Assembly: GCF_009932555.1 (NCBI RefSeq)
Contig: NZ_BLJO01000006.1
Coordinates: forward strand, 10,668-74,667
Source: Steroidobacter agaridevorans
GTDB lineage: Bacteria; Pseudomonadota; Gammaproteobacteria; Steroidobacterales; Steroidobacteraceae
DNA: 64,000 nucleotides
Reading direction: 5' to 3'
Positions 37,401 to 45,093 of the stretch are shown here, in pieces. The notes beneath the pieces are model-generated. The model searched no databases. It was not told the origin of the DNA and was given only the letters and a program-made list of their open reading frames with translations. A program made the translations under genes and the position numbers. How positions within the stretch are numbered: the first letter of the stretch is position 1; each line of letters opens with the position of its first letter.

Positions 37401-37564
37401 GCGCGGTCGTCGGCGTGCAGCCGTTCGGCGGCGAAGGCTTGTCAGGCACCGGCCCGAAGGCCGGCGGCCCGCATTACCTGTTCCGCTTCGCGACCGAGCG
37501 CACGCTCACCGTGAATACCGTCGCTACCGGCGGCAACGCTCGCTTGCTGTCACTGGGTTCTTGA
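34409..37564 (+). CDS. putA: Bifunctional proline dehydrogenase / glutamate-5-semialdehyde dehydrogenase
   Basis: This 1051-residue PutA oxidises proline to glutamate in two steps. The proline dehydrogenase barrel lies at about 150-470 (CSFDMLGEGARTWADAERYR, AEEADRLDLSLNVFEALARD, RICVRLVKGAYWDAEIKRAQ, MFATHNAHTIAAVL). The aldehyde dehydrogenase domain runs from about 560 to the end (GRGVFACISPWNFPLAIFLG, IAETGGINAMIVD), with nucleophile C838 in SAGQRCSA and the ending GVQPFGGEGLSGTGPKAGGP. There is no N-terminal ribbon-helix-helix, so this PutA is not its own repressor; the divergent Lrp-type gene takes that role. The ATG at 34409 is chosen because it precedes the conserved helical arm. It is peripheral at the inner membrane in the known family. 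Confidence 0.96.
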   Translation: MVAQSSAIPTAPSLEQLREQIRSATLQDEATCVKALLKSSSLSLDARARAKARAAQLVSGARARSRERPLLDSFLQQFALSNEEGVALMCLAEGLLRIPDDETADRLIADKIASGNWSAHAGASHSTWVNASTWGLMLTGKLIEPPKLAREETTSWVQGLSRRISAPVLRSAFRQAMRIIGGEFVVGRTIQEALDRSAKTSELSLCSFDMLGEGARTWADAERYRKSYEQALDAIGSQRKGTPIDERSNLSVKLSALEPKYDLMHEGLVMQRLAPIVGDLARRAARFDVGFTIDAEEADRLDLSLNVFEALARDKQTQSWQGLGIVIQAYGKRAPYVIEWVAALARETGRRICVRLVKGAYWDAEIKRAQERGLSSFPVFTRKVSTDISYLANTERLFKHRDVIYPMFATHNAHTIAAVLELRPPGAKFEFQRLHGMGALLHAEAQRQIDGFPRVRAYAPVGQHEELLSYLVRRLLENGANSSFVNRFMNESVPVDTVVEDPIAALQAADSMTNPHIPLPNNLYGASRENSSGVDWGNPQQLAEQIASLQKSGELPHAAPSTLVGKIESTPHEVRNPANLSELVGYVSAASKEDIALAFDKAGQARKAWDDAGATHRAACLVGAADKLRAHRAELVRLLVKEAGKTLPDAIAEVREAEDFCRYYAAQAREHFAEPTVLPGPTGEDNKLSLRGRGVFACISPWNFPLAIFLGQVTAALVAGNSVVAKPAESTPLVAALAVRLLHEAGVPRDVLHFVPAAGKMFGEVALKHPALGGVCFTGSTSTAQFINRALAARDGAIVPLIAETGGINAMIVDSSALLEQVADDVLTSAFTSAGQRCSALRLLFVQDDVADRLIELIAGGMNELHIGDPSLPSTDVGPVINQSAASKLEDYSKKVTQKGVKMLKQCDLNQVRTEGSYFAPRMVELNNARELTSEEFGPILHVVRFKRENLQSDVLAAIREAGYGLTLGVHTRIESVWQEIVAEAAVGNIYINRNMIGAVVGVQPFGGEGLSGTGPKAGGPHYLFRFATERTLTVNTVATGGNARLLSLGS

Positions 37565-37578
37565 TCCGTCGCCCACGG

Positions 37579-37600
37579 CGGCAGCTCACTAGAGCTGCCG
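37579..37600. terminator. Bidirectional hairpin between putA and lipoprotein genes
   Basis: CGGCAGCTC (37579-37587), a 4-base loop and GAGCTGCCG (37592-37600) form a perfect 9-base stem between the convergent genes. The stop codon of the minus-strand lipoprotein gene lies in the loop. Flanking CCCCCC and GTTT do not give a strong U-tract. Confidence 0.6.
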
Positions 37601-37804
37601 TCCCCCCGTTTCAGAAATCTGTCGCTGTACTTGCTCGTGCGTCCGACACGCACAGCGCGCCTGGCTCGCGCCAGCGTTCAGACAGATCTGCACATCACAT
37701 GCCGGCGCCGGGCGAACTCGCTGAACGAAGTTCGCGGGCGTGCAGCCCGTGAGCCCGACACACAGCAGAACGGAAGTGACATAACAGCGTTTCGCGAAGA
37801 ACAT
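37589..37804 (-). CDS. Small predicted lipoprotein
   Basis: This 71-residue product starts MFFAKRCYVTSVLLCVGL, followed by the lipobox LTGC. The signal peptidase II site would leave a cysteine at about residue 20 and a short mature part rich in Cys (CDVQICLNAG, ARCACRTHEQ). A GAGG lies 8 bases upstream of the ATG; an in-frame GTG at 37813 is an alternative. I recognise no family. The paired cysteines suggest one or two disulfides in the periplasm. It is isolated between putA and the WYL regulator. Confidence 0.55.
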   Translation of the reverse strand: MFFAKRCYVTSVLLCVGLTGCTPANFVQRVRPAPACDVQICLNAGASQARCACRTHEQVQRQISETGGRQL

Positions 37805-37955
37805 GGAACTCACCTCGTCGATCAGGTGAGCCCCAAATAGTCAGGCGCCGCCGCCGCGCCCAGAGGTATGTGACGATGCGACGGACGTCGGGACGAGCGT
37901 CCGACCGTGGTGATGAGTCAATTCGTCATTCGTCGCGCTGGCGTGTCGGTTCGTC

Positions 37956-38957
37956 TCAGTACTGGGCGGCCGCCTTGCGCAACTGGTCGCGAACCTCGGT
38001 TCTCAACTCGGCCGGCTCCTTTACCTCAACGTGCGCACCGTGACGCATGATATCCATGACGAGCTCGCGTGAATCGCGGTAGGGAATTCTGAGCTCGTAG
38101 CTGCCGTCGGGTTGCCATGCTCCGACCTGTTCCGGATGCCAGTGCTCATCCGCCACCCAACGGGCGCGCTCGGGGGTGAAGCGCAGGACGGCGACTTTGT
38201 CGGCCTTGCCGCCGAAGATGCCGTAGGCGGTGGCGAAGTGCGCATCCAGCTCGGATTCGGGAACGTCGAAGGCGATCTCCTCGCGCATGGACGCACGACG
38301 AATCCGATCGATGGAGAAACTCCGCAGCGCGTTGCGGCCTTCGTCCCACGCGTCCAGATACCAGGTATCCCGGTAATGCACGACGCGCTGTGGGGAGATT
38401 GTCCGATCCGTGCGCCGGTCGTCGCTGCGTGCGTGGTACTCGATCCACAGCTTCCGACGCTGCAATGTCGCCGACGCGACGATCTTGAAGGCATCGCCGG
38501 CCGGCTTGCCGCCGACACCCGGAAACCGCAATCGACTCGCCGCTTCTCCCAGGTTCAATCGTTGGTGGCGGGTCAACTCATCGAGCCGCTGCGCGAGCGG
38601 GCCCAGATGTTCTTCGAGTAAGCCGCCGCCCGCGTCGCTTAGCAGCCGTCGCATCACTGCCAGCGCCTGCAACTCATGCGGTGTGAACCACAATCCCGGC
38701 AGCTCGTACGTATCGCCGTGCGGCTCGCGTGCGTATCGATACCCGCCCGCGTCCGGATCAAAGATCACCGGCGCATGCAGATAATCCTTCAGCGCATTGA
38801 GGGCTCGATGCAACGTCGCCTTCGAACACTCCAGCTTCGCCATCAGGTCTTCGGGCGGAATGGCGGTCCGGCGCGACGCCAGGATGGCATGCAATTGAAA
38901 TATGCGATCGAACTTGTCCACCGCGGCACGATACGGCGAACCGATCGTGCTCGGCAA
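37956..38957 (-). CDS. WYL-domain transcriptional regulator (YafY-like)
   Basis: This protein of about 333 residues has an N-terminal winged helix-turn-helix of the HTH_11/DeoR-like type (FDRIFQLHAILASRRTAIPP, EDLMAKLECSKATLHRALNA). A WYL domain follows at about 160-240 (LQRRKLWIEYHARSDDRRTD, ISPQRVVHYRDTWYLDAWDE) and then a WCX C-terminal extension. WYL domains sense nucleic acids or other ligands and often regulate DNA-damage or defence genes. The start may be TTG at 38957 (AAGG just upstream) or GTG at 38921. It follows rmuC by 16 bases on the same strand, so a link to DNA metabolism is plausible. Confidence 0.87.
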   Translation of the reverse strand: MPSTIGSPYRAAVDKFDRIFQLHAILASRRTAIPPEDLMAKLECSKATLHRALNALKDYLHAPVIFDPDAGGYRYAREPHGDTYELPGLWFTPHELQALAVMRRLLSDAGGGLLEEHLGPLAQRLDELTRHQRLNLGEAASRLRFPGVGGKPAGDAFKIVASATLQRRKLWIEYHARSDDRRTDRTISPQRVVHYRDTWYLDAWDEGRNALRSFSIDRIRRASMREEIAFDVPESELDAHFATAYGIFGGKADKVAVLRFTPERARWVADEHWHPEQVGAWQPDGSYELRIPYRDSRELVMDIMRHGAHVEVKEPAELRTEVRDQLRKAAAQY

Positions 38958-38973
38958 TTACCTTCGACGGCGG

Positions 38974-40455
38974 CTAATTGTTCGCGGCCAGCCGCTGCTC
39001 GATCAGCTCGGGAGCCTGCAGGACTCGCGGCAGCACGCCGATAGGCTCCATGGTTTCGATTTCCGTGGTGGCCACCTGAAGACTGTTGAAGCGACGCGCC
39101 GAGCTGAGCACCCGCGACTCCAGGCTGACTACGGACTTGTTATAAGCATCGACGGCCTTGCCGAGCCGCTGGCCGACGTCGTTCCAATGCCCCGCCAGCG
39201 TCGAGATGCGCTCGTAGATCTGCTTGCCCAACGCCGCGATCTCTTGCGAGTTCACGGCCAGCGCTTCTTGTCTCCAGCCGTAGGCGACTGCACGCAACAG
39301 CGAGATGAGGGTCGTCGGCGTGGCGGGCACGACCTTTTCGCTCACACCAAACTCGATCAGCCCGGGATCGGCCTGCAACGCGGCGCTAAAGAACATTTCG
39401 CCCGGCAGGAACATGATCACCAGCTCGGGCGTGGGCGTGAAAGTTTCCCAATAGGCCTTGCGCCCGAGCGCCGACATGTGCGCGCGAACCTGCTGTGCAT
39501 GGCGCGCCAGTTGCAGCTGACGCGTTTCATCGTCGGCCGCCTCGGCGGCTTCGAGATAGGCCGACACGGGCGCCTTGGCGTCGATGATGATCTGTTTACC
39601 GCCCGGCAGTTTTACGATCAGGTCCGGGCGCAACCGGCCGTCTTCCGTGCTCTCGCTCGGCTGTTCGACGAAGTCGCAATGATCGAGCATGCCGGCCATT
39701 TCGACGACCCGCCGCAACTGCATCTCGCCCCAGCGCCCCCGCACCGTCGGCTGGCGCAGCGCCTTCACCAGATTGCCGGTTTCGCTACGAAGCATAGGCA
39801 GGTGCGTCTCGACCAGGCCACGCAACTGCTCGTTCAGGGCCGAGTACGCGGACTCACGCGCCTTCTCCATTTCGCCGAGCTTGCCGTCGACTTTCTGCAG
39901 CGATTCGCGAATCGGTTGCACCAGCGCGTCGACCGCTTTCTGGCGCGCATCCAGCTCACCTTTCGCATTTTCCTGGAAACGGCCCAGCGAAGCGGTCGCG
40001 AGCTGCAGGAAATTCTGATTGTTTGTTTCGAGCGCCTGGGCGGAGAGCGCCTTGAACGCGTTCGAGAGCGACGTTTCCGCGTCGCTCAGCAAGCGCAGCT
40101 TTTCTTCGGCCGCTTTCGCCTGCTCCTCGCCTCGCGCCTGCAGCTGAGTGATCTGGGCCTGGCGATCGGCGGCGACCTGCCGGGCCTGCTGCAACTCCTG
40201 CTCGAGCTGCGGCACTCGTGCAGCGACCGCTTCGGCGCTGGCCCGGGCGGAGGAGGCTGTATGAAACGCGGCATTGGCTTGTTCCAGGTCGGTTCGCGCC
40301 GCCGTCAAGAAAATCTGCGTTTCCTGCAACCGCTGCTCCGCCGAGAGCAGGCGAGCTTCGGCGCTCGCAAGTGCAATCCGCGTCGGCCCGCTGCGATACC
40401 ACGCCAACGCGAACCCCACCACCAACGCACCCGCTCCGATCAGCAACTCGACCAT
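38974..40455 (-). CDS. rmuC: DNA recombination protein RmuC
   Basis: This 493-residue protein has an N-terminal membrane anchor (VELLIGAGALVVGFALAWY). A long alanine/glutamine-rich coiled coil follows at about 25-200, then the RmuC nuclease-like domain (VRGRWGEMQLRRVVEMAGML, LRPDLIVKLPGGKQIIIDAK, VIMFLPGEMFFSAAL, PTTLISLLRAVAYGWRQEAL). RmuC limits inversion and recombination at short repeats in E. coli. Its core resembles PD-(D/E)XK nucleases, and D and K in PDLIVK and IIDAK are present here. The ATG at 40455 has a GGAGGG upstream. It precedes the WYL regulator and diverges from the M23 peptidase-like gene. Confidence 0.94.
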   Translation of the reverse strand: MVELLIGAGALVVGFALAWYRSGPTRIALASAEARLLSAEQRLQETQIFLTAARTDLEQANAAFHTASSARASAEAVAARVPQLEQELQQARQVAADRQAQITQLQARGEEQAKAAEEKLRLLSDAETSLSNAFKALSAQALETNNQNFLQLATASLGRFQENAKGELDARQKAVDALVQPIRESLQKVDGKLGEMEKARESAYSALNEQLRGLVETHLPMLRSETGNLVKALRQPTVRGRWGEMQLRRVVEMAGMLDHCDFVEQPSESTEDGRLRPDLIVKLPGGKQIIIDAKAPVSAYLEAAEAADDETRQLQLARHAQQVRAHMSALGRKAYWETFTPTPELVIMFLPGEMFFSAALQADPGLIEFGVSEKVVPATPTTLISLLRAVAYGWRQEALAVNSQEIAALGKQIYERISTLAGHWNDVGQRLGKAVDAYNKSVVSLESRVLSSARRFNSLQVATTEIETMEPIGVLPRVLQAPELIEQRLAANN

Positions 40456-40653
40456 CCCACCCTCCACTCAACTAAAGCCGGACCCGCCAGCGATGCGGTC
40501 GGGATTCCAGCACTCATCAGTCTCAAAACGTGACACCGCCCCAGCTTCGGCCCGGCGCACCGGCAGAACGCCTCGGCGATTCATCCGAAGATAGAGGGCG
40601 GCCGCACCGATAATGGCCCTTGACACCCTCATCGCGGCACAAGGAGCGATTCC

Positions 40654-41823
40654 GTGACTCGCAGCCCGTCGAACCTGATCCTTCCACTCATCGCGATACT
40701 GCTGGGGCCGCTTGTCATGGCCGATGCTGCGCGGCCCGCGCTGGTTCAGTCGGTCGACGTTCAGATTCCGGTTGCGCCCCTGCCCGTGACCATCGCGGGC
40801 AAGCGGCATCTTGGCTACGAACTCCACGTCACGAATTTTCGCCCGTTCGACGTGGAAATACTTCGCGTCGATGTGATCGATGGCGGCAGCGGCCAGCAAC
40901 TGGCGAGTTTCAGCGGATCGCAGCTCGCCGAACGACTGAGCCGAGTGGGCGCGCGGGCAGAAGGTGCGGAACGACGGCGCATTGTAGCCGGCGGACGCAC
41001 GATTCTATACCTGTGGCTGGCGCTCGACTCCGGCGCCACCGCTCCAACCAAGCTCAAGCACAGCATCGAGCTCGACCTCATGCGGCCGGCGGGTCGAGAG
41101 CGGACTGCGATCACCGATCTCATGAGCGTCGTGCGCACCGAGCAACCCGTCGCTCTGGACATGCCGCTGCGTGGCGGACCCTGGGTCGCGCTGTACGACC
41201 CAATGATGCTGGGTGGACATCGAACCTCTATCTATACGCTCGGTGGCCGTGCCCGCATTCCGGCGCGCTTCGCCATCGATTGGGTGAAGCTCGCGGACGA
41301 CGCGACGCGCGCAGCCGGCGATCCCGAGATCGTGTCGAATTGGCACGGCTACGGTGCGGAAGTGCTGGCTGTCGCCGACGGCACCATCGTCGATGCCGTC
41401 GACGATATGCAGGAAGGAGCAAAGTTGTCCGCAGCCACCGGTGCGATCGCCCTGGAGAATGCCAGCGGCAACTATGTGACATTGGATCTCGGCAACAATC
41501 GTTATGCATTCTACGAACATCTCAAGCATGGCAGCATCAAAGTGAAGCGCGGCGATCGGGTCAAACGAGGCGATGTCCTTGCGTTGTTGGGCAACTCCGG
41601 CAGCAGTTCGTCAGGACCGCATCTTCACTTCCACGTCGCCGACGCAGCCTCGGAGCTGTCGGCGGAAGGCATTCCGTATGTCTTCCGCAATTTCGAAGTG
41701 CTGGGTGCTTACGAGGACATCGAGGGCTTTACGACCGGCGAGCGCTGGAAATCCTTCCCTGCCGCAACTGGTAAACGCGGCATGGAATTGCCCGCCGCCA
41801 ATACCGTGATTGTTTTTCCATGA
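40654..41823 (+). CDS. Exported M23 (LytM-fold) peptidase-like protein
   Basis: This 389-residue protein has a signal peptide (LILPLIAILLGPLVMADA). An N-terminal beta-domain lies at about 30-170 and a C-terminal M23/LytM domain at about 195-340. The latter contains YEHLKHGSIKVKRGDRVKRG, the loop LGNSGSSSSGPHLHFHV and histidines H289, H323 and H325. The HxxxD first metal motif reads R205-F-A-I-D209, so the first zinc-binding histidine is an arginine. Hydrolysis of peptidoglycan may be impaired, or another residue may replace it. The start is GTG at 40654 with AAGGAG about 9 bases upstream. It probably acts in the periplasm on the cell wall or another polymer. The BON-domain gene follows 54 bases later. 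Confidence 0.87.
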   Translation: MTRSPSNLILPLIAILLGPLVMADAARPALVQSVDVQIPVAPLPVTIAGKRHLGYELHVTNFRPFDVEILRVDVIDGGSGQQLASFSGSQLAERLSRVGARAEGAERRRIVAGGRTILYLWLALDSGATAPTKLKHSIELDLMRPAGRERTAITDLMSVVRTEQPVALDMPLRGGPWVALYDPMMLGGHRTSIYTLGGRARIPARFAIDWVKLADDATRAAGDPEIVSNWHGYGAEVLAVADGTIVDAVDDMQEGAKLSAATGAIALENASGNYVTLDLGNNRYAFYEHLKHGSIKVKRGDRVKRGDVLALLGNSGSSSSGPHLHFHVADAASELSAEGIPYVFRNFEVLGAYEDIEGFTTGERWKSFPAATGKRGMELPAANTVIVFP

Positions 41824-41877
41824 CGAAACATCGCAGCGCCTGTCGCGTTCCAGAAGGGAACGGCCAGGAGGACTTCC

Positions 41878-42480
41878 ATGCGACGCAATGTTGTATTCGA
41901 CAGAGGTCGCGGCTGGCGCGACGATCGCGCGTCTGACCGCATGCACATCCGCGAAGACCGCGGTGCTGACGTAGGTGAATACCGGCATCAGGAGACCAGC
42001 GAGTTCAGCGACGCTTACTACGGGCCCGGCGACAACTATGCGCGCCGGGATTTCGTGAGCGGCGGCTACAGTCGCGAGCAGCAGCCGATCGCACCCAGCC
42101 AGCTCCAGCCGGGGCCGCCTGTAGGTCGGTTTGCGCCTGAGCGTCATCCGGACAACCGCATCTATGGCGAAGTCCGCTCGTACGGCGAGTTGCACGAGGG
42201 ACAGCGCAGCTGGGCCGATGTCAAATCGCATCGTGGCCGCGGCCCGAAAGGCTACGCGCGCAGCGACGACCGTTTGACCGAGATGATTTGTGAGCGATTG
42301 ACGGATGACGCGCACATCGACGCCAGTGACATCGCCGTCGAGGTCAAGCAAGGCAAAGTCACATTGAGCGGCACCGTCCCCGACAAATTGACTCGCTGGC
42401 GCGTCGAGGACGCAGTCGAATCGATCGGCGTCGACGACGTAAGCAACCAGCTACGAGTCGCCGCGCGTAGCGAACGATAG
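41878..42480 (+). CDS. BON-domain protein
   Basis: This 200-residue protein has a disordered, charged N-terminal half (RDDRASDRMHIREDRGADVG, then SREQQPIAPSQLQPGPPVGR). A C-terminal BON domain follows at about 133-195 (DDRLTEMICERLTDDAHIDA, SDIAVEVKQGKVTLSGTVPD). BON domains bind lipids or membranes and occur in OsmY-like stress proteins and secretins. There is no signal peptide; the basic N-terminus suggests a cytoplasmic or DNA/membrane-associated role. AGGAGG lies 6 bases before the ATG. It was probably acquired as a stress gene, which is inference. Confidence 0.85.
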   Translation: MRRNVVFDRGRGWRDDRASDRMHIREDRGADVGEYRHQETSEFSDAYYGPGDNYARRDFVSGGYSREQQPIAPSQLQPGPPVGRFAPERHPDNRIYGEVRSYGELHEGQRSWADVKSHRGRGPKGYARSDDRLTEMICERLTDDAHIDASDIAVEVKQGKVTLSGTVPDKLTRWRVEDAVESIGVDDVSNQLRVAARSER

Positions 42481-42627
42481 AAGGAAAGCAGGAGCCAGAC
42501 CGCGCAGAATTTGCGTGGTCGCCCTGCTCGTCGATGAGCGGCGCAATCAAACAGTCATCTGTTCGAAAGTGAAGGTTCATTCGCTGCTCACATACTGCAG
42601 TTTCGACTTCGACTCGGAGACTGCAGC

Positions 42628-44205
42628 ATGGGAAACGATAGGACTCCTTACCTGTTCGGCCGCCGCGGCTTCTTGACCGGCATGGGCGCGGCGCTGTTAA
42701 GCACCGCGGTATCGGCACAAACCTTCTCGCCCTTCGATTCGAAGGAACGTTTGGGCGGCTATCCGTTCACGATGGGCATCGCCTCGGGCGAACCCTCTTC
42801 CGACGGCTTCGTTCTATGGACGCGCCTCGCGCCGAAACCGCTGGAACCGGGTGGCGGCATGCCTGACCGACCGGTGCTGGTGCGCTGGCAGATCGCGCTC
42901 GATGAAAGAATGCGCAAGGTTGTGCGACGTGGCGCCGCGCTCGCTCTCCCTGAGCTCGCGCATTCCGTACACGTGGAACTGGACCACCTGCCGCCGGGAC
43001 GTTGGTACTGGTATCAGTTCGAAGTCGGCGGTGAAGTCAGCCCGGTCGGTCGAGTACGCACCGCGCCGCTGTTCGGCCCGCCGCAGCGTGAGCTGACGTT
43101 TGCGTTCGCCTCCTGTCAGAACTGGGTGAACGGTTTCTTCCCTGCGTATCGACGTATGGCTGAAGAAGATCTCGATTTCGTCGTGCACCTCGGCGACTAC
43201 ATCTATGAAGGCCCGGGCGGCGCAGGCGTACGCGCGCACTTGCCGGCGACCGAGATCATGTCGATCGACGATTACCGCATCCGACATGCGCAGTACAAAT
43301 CCGACGCCGCCTTGCAGTCGGTGCACGCGAAGTTCCCCTGGATCGTGACGTGGGACGACCACGAACTCGAGAACAACTACGCCGGCTTCATTCCGCAAGA
43401 TGAAGTCGACACGCCGATCTTTGCCGACCGACGTGCGCGTGCTTACCAGGCCTATTACGAGCACATGCCGTTGCGACGCTTCTCGTTCCCACGGGGACCG
43501 AATCTGCAGCTCTATCGTCGCTTGAGCTTCGGCAGTCTGTTGCAGGTTCACGTGCTGGACACGCGACAATATCGCTCCGCCGGTGCGCCGGAAGGTTGCG
43601 CGGTGACCGAGCGAGTCGATGGCTATTGCCCGTCGGCGCTCGATGCTTCGCGCTCGATTGCGGGCCAAAGGCAGCGCGATTGGCTCATCGACGGCCTGAA
43701 CCGCTCGCGAGCCCAATGGAATGTGCTCGCCAACCAAGTGCCGTTCGCGCCGAATGACGGGAATGCGGATCCCGCGATCAAGTCGTACGGCGGCGAGAAG
43801 TGGGACGGCTATCCATTCGACCGCGCGGCCATTCTCGACTTCATCACTGCCCAAAAGCTGTCCAACACCGTCGTGATCACAGGCGACGTGCATCAGAACT
43901 ACGTGCGCAACGTTCCGCCGGATTACATCAATCTCGACGCGGAGCCGGTGGCGACCGAGTTCATCGGCACTTCGATCAGCAGCGGCGGCGATCGCACGTT
44001 GCGGACAACGTACGGCGGCGATGTCAACAATCCGCATCAGCTCTTCCAAAATAACAGCCACGGCTATGTCCGCTGCGAGATTTCTCGCGAGCAGTGGAAG
44101 ACGGACTACCGCGTCGTGCCGAGCGTCGTCGTGGAAGACGCGCCGATCAGCACTCTCGCATCGTTCGTCGTCGAGCAGGGCAAGGCTGGAGCGCTGAAGG
44201 TTTAA
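42628..44205 (+). CDS. phoD: Tat-exported PhoD-like alkaline phosphatase
   Basis: This 525-residue protein begins with a twin-arginine signal (GRRGFLTGMGAALLSTAVSA), so it is exported folded. A fibronectin-like N-terminal domain lies at about 40-150 (YPFTMGIASGEPSSDGFVLW, TRLAPKPLEPGGG). The PhoD metallophosphoesterase domain follows (FASCQNWVNGFF, VVHLGDYIYEGPGG, TWDDHELENNYAG, LVANQVPF-like LANQVPFAPND, VITGDVHQNYV). PhoD enzymes use Fe3+ and Ca2+ to hydrolyse phosphomono- and diesters and release phosphate in the periplasm. It stands alone with its own promoter region and would be expected under phosphate control; I see no clear Pho box. Confidence 0.93.
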   Translation: MGNDRTPYLFGRRGFLTGMGAALLSTAVSAQTFSPFDSKERLGGYPFTMGIASGEPSSDGFVLWTRLAPKPLEPGGGMPDRPVLVRWQIALDERMRKVVRRGAALALPELAHSVHVELDHLPPGRWYWYQFEVGGEVSPVGRVRTAPLFGPPQRELTFAFASCQNWVNGFFPAYRRMAEEDLDFVVHLGDYIYEGPGGAGVRAHLPATEIMSIDDYRIRHAQYKSDAALQSVHAKFPWIVTWDDHELENNYAGFIPQDEVDTPIFADRRARAYQAYYEHMPLRRFSFPRGPNLQLYRRLSFGSLLQVHVLDTRQYRSAGAPEGCAVTERVDGYCPSALDASRSIAGQRQRDWLIDGLNRSRAQWNVLANQVPFAPNDGNADPAIKSYGGEKWDGYPFDRAAILDFITAQKLSNTVVITGDVHQNYVRNVPPDYINLDAEPVATEFIGTSISSGGDRTLRTTYGGDVNNPHQLFQNNSHGYVRCEISREQWKTDYRVVPSVVVEDAPISTLASFVVEQGKAGALKV

Positions 44206-44217
44206 TGATAGCGATGG

Positions 44218-44244
44218 GGCGGCGGCGGGCTGGACGCCGCCGCC
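44218..44244. terminator. GC-rich hairpin between convergent phoD and toxin genes
   Basis: A 10-base stem (44218-44227 with 44235-44244) with a 7-base loop lies between the convergent stops. No U-tract is present on either side, so it may act as a transcript-end stabiliser rather than a classical terminator. Confidence 0.5.
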
Positions 44245-44259
44245 GCAACAGCCTTGCCG

Positions 44260-45093
44260 TCAGGGGACCAAGCCGCGATAGAGTGATTTCAACAACGCGT
44301 GCGCCCGCTCCGGAGAGTGCCCATCCATCTCGCGGGGCAATTTGGCAACGTCGCTCTGCTCGATCTGAGCTTTCAAAATTTCATCGAGCTTTGCCAACCC
44401 GGGGGCACCGATCAGACGACGTATGTCATGCCCCAGCATTCGTGCTCCGCTGTCCTCGTAATCGAAGTCTTCCGACTCGGCCCATTCGCTGAAATCGTTC
44501 CAGAATCGTTCTTTATTGTCTGGAAGCGCAAGATAGTTCCTGAAGATGAGATTCAAATCCGCCGCGTCCTTGCGCGGCGCACGCTGATGTCGGTCGTGCC
44601 ACGCAATGATCTTCAGAAGCGCGAGCGCCGCCAGGCTCACAATGTGAATTTTCACGTTCCCTGGCAGCAGAACCTGTTCCGACGACGCAAGTGACTCCTG
44701 AAACCCGTACACATCCATGATGGTGTCACCCGTGGGCGGCCAGGCGATGGTCCGGTCACTTCTTTCGATGCTTCCAAATGGGACCAGGTCGATCTTGATG
44801 CCGTTGGCATGCACGAGTCGGTGCTGATTTCCTTCGACAGCCCGAAACGCTCCGGACTCGATCAAGCGTCGTTTCAGCGCATCGAATGCAGCCCAAGTGT
44901 CGATAGCAAAGGCGAAGTCCACGTCTTCCGTGCGCCTTTGCTGCGGAACTCCAGCCCCGTAATGCAAATGCAGGTCGCGAGCGAACGCACCCACAACGAT
45001 GCCCGCCATGCCTGACTGCGTGAGTACGTGCACGACAGCCGCTGCCACTTCACTGTGCAGACTCAACTCACCGCGCTGGGAAAGATCGAGCAA
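44260..45093 (-). CDS. AbiEii-like nucleotidyltransferase (type IV toxin candidate)
   Basis: This 277-residue protein has the minimal nucleotidyltransferase fold. The glycine motif is GIVVGAFARDL (31-41), with catalytic aspartates D57 and D59 in RTEDVDFAF, HANGIKIDLVPFG (third acidic strand) and a C-terminal helical part containing RKDAADL. AbiEii-type toxins add nucleotides to tRNA acceptor ends or other RNAs. The start is TTG at 45093, with GAGG upstream. It begins 26 bases before the end of the AbiEi-like gene, so the two are co-translated, antitoxin first, as in type IV systems. It could also be a housekeeping-like nucleotidyltransferase; the partner makes the toxin reading more likely. 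Confidence 0.8.
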   Translation of the reverse strand: MLDLSQRGELSLHSEVAAAVVHVLTQSGMAGIVVGAFARDLHLHYGAGVPQQRRTEDVDFAFAIDTWAAFDALKRRLIESGAFRAVEGNQHRLVHANGIKIDLVPFGSIERSDRTIAWPPTGDTIMDVYGFQESLASSEQVLLPGNVKIHIVSLAALALLKIIAWHDRHQRAPRKDAADLNLIFRNYLALPDNKERFWNDFSEWAESEDFDYEDSGARMLGHDIRRLIGAPGLAKLDEILKAQIEQSDVAKLPREMDGHSPERAHALLKSLYRGLVP

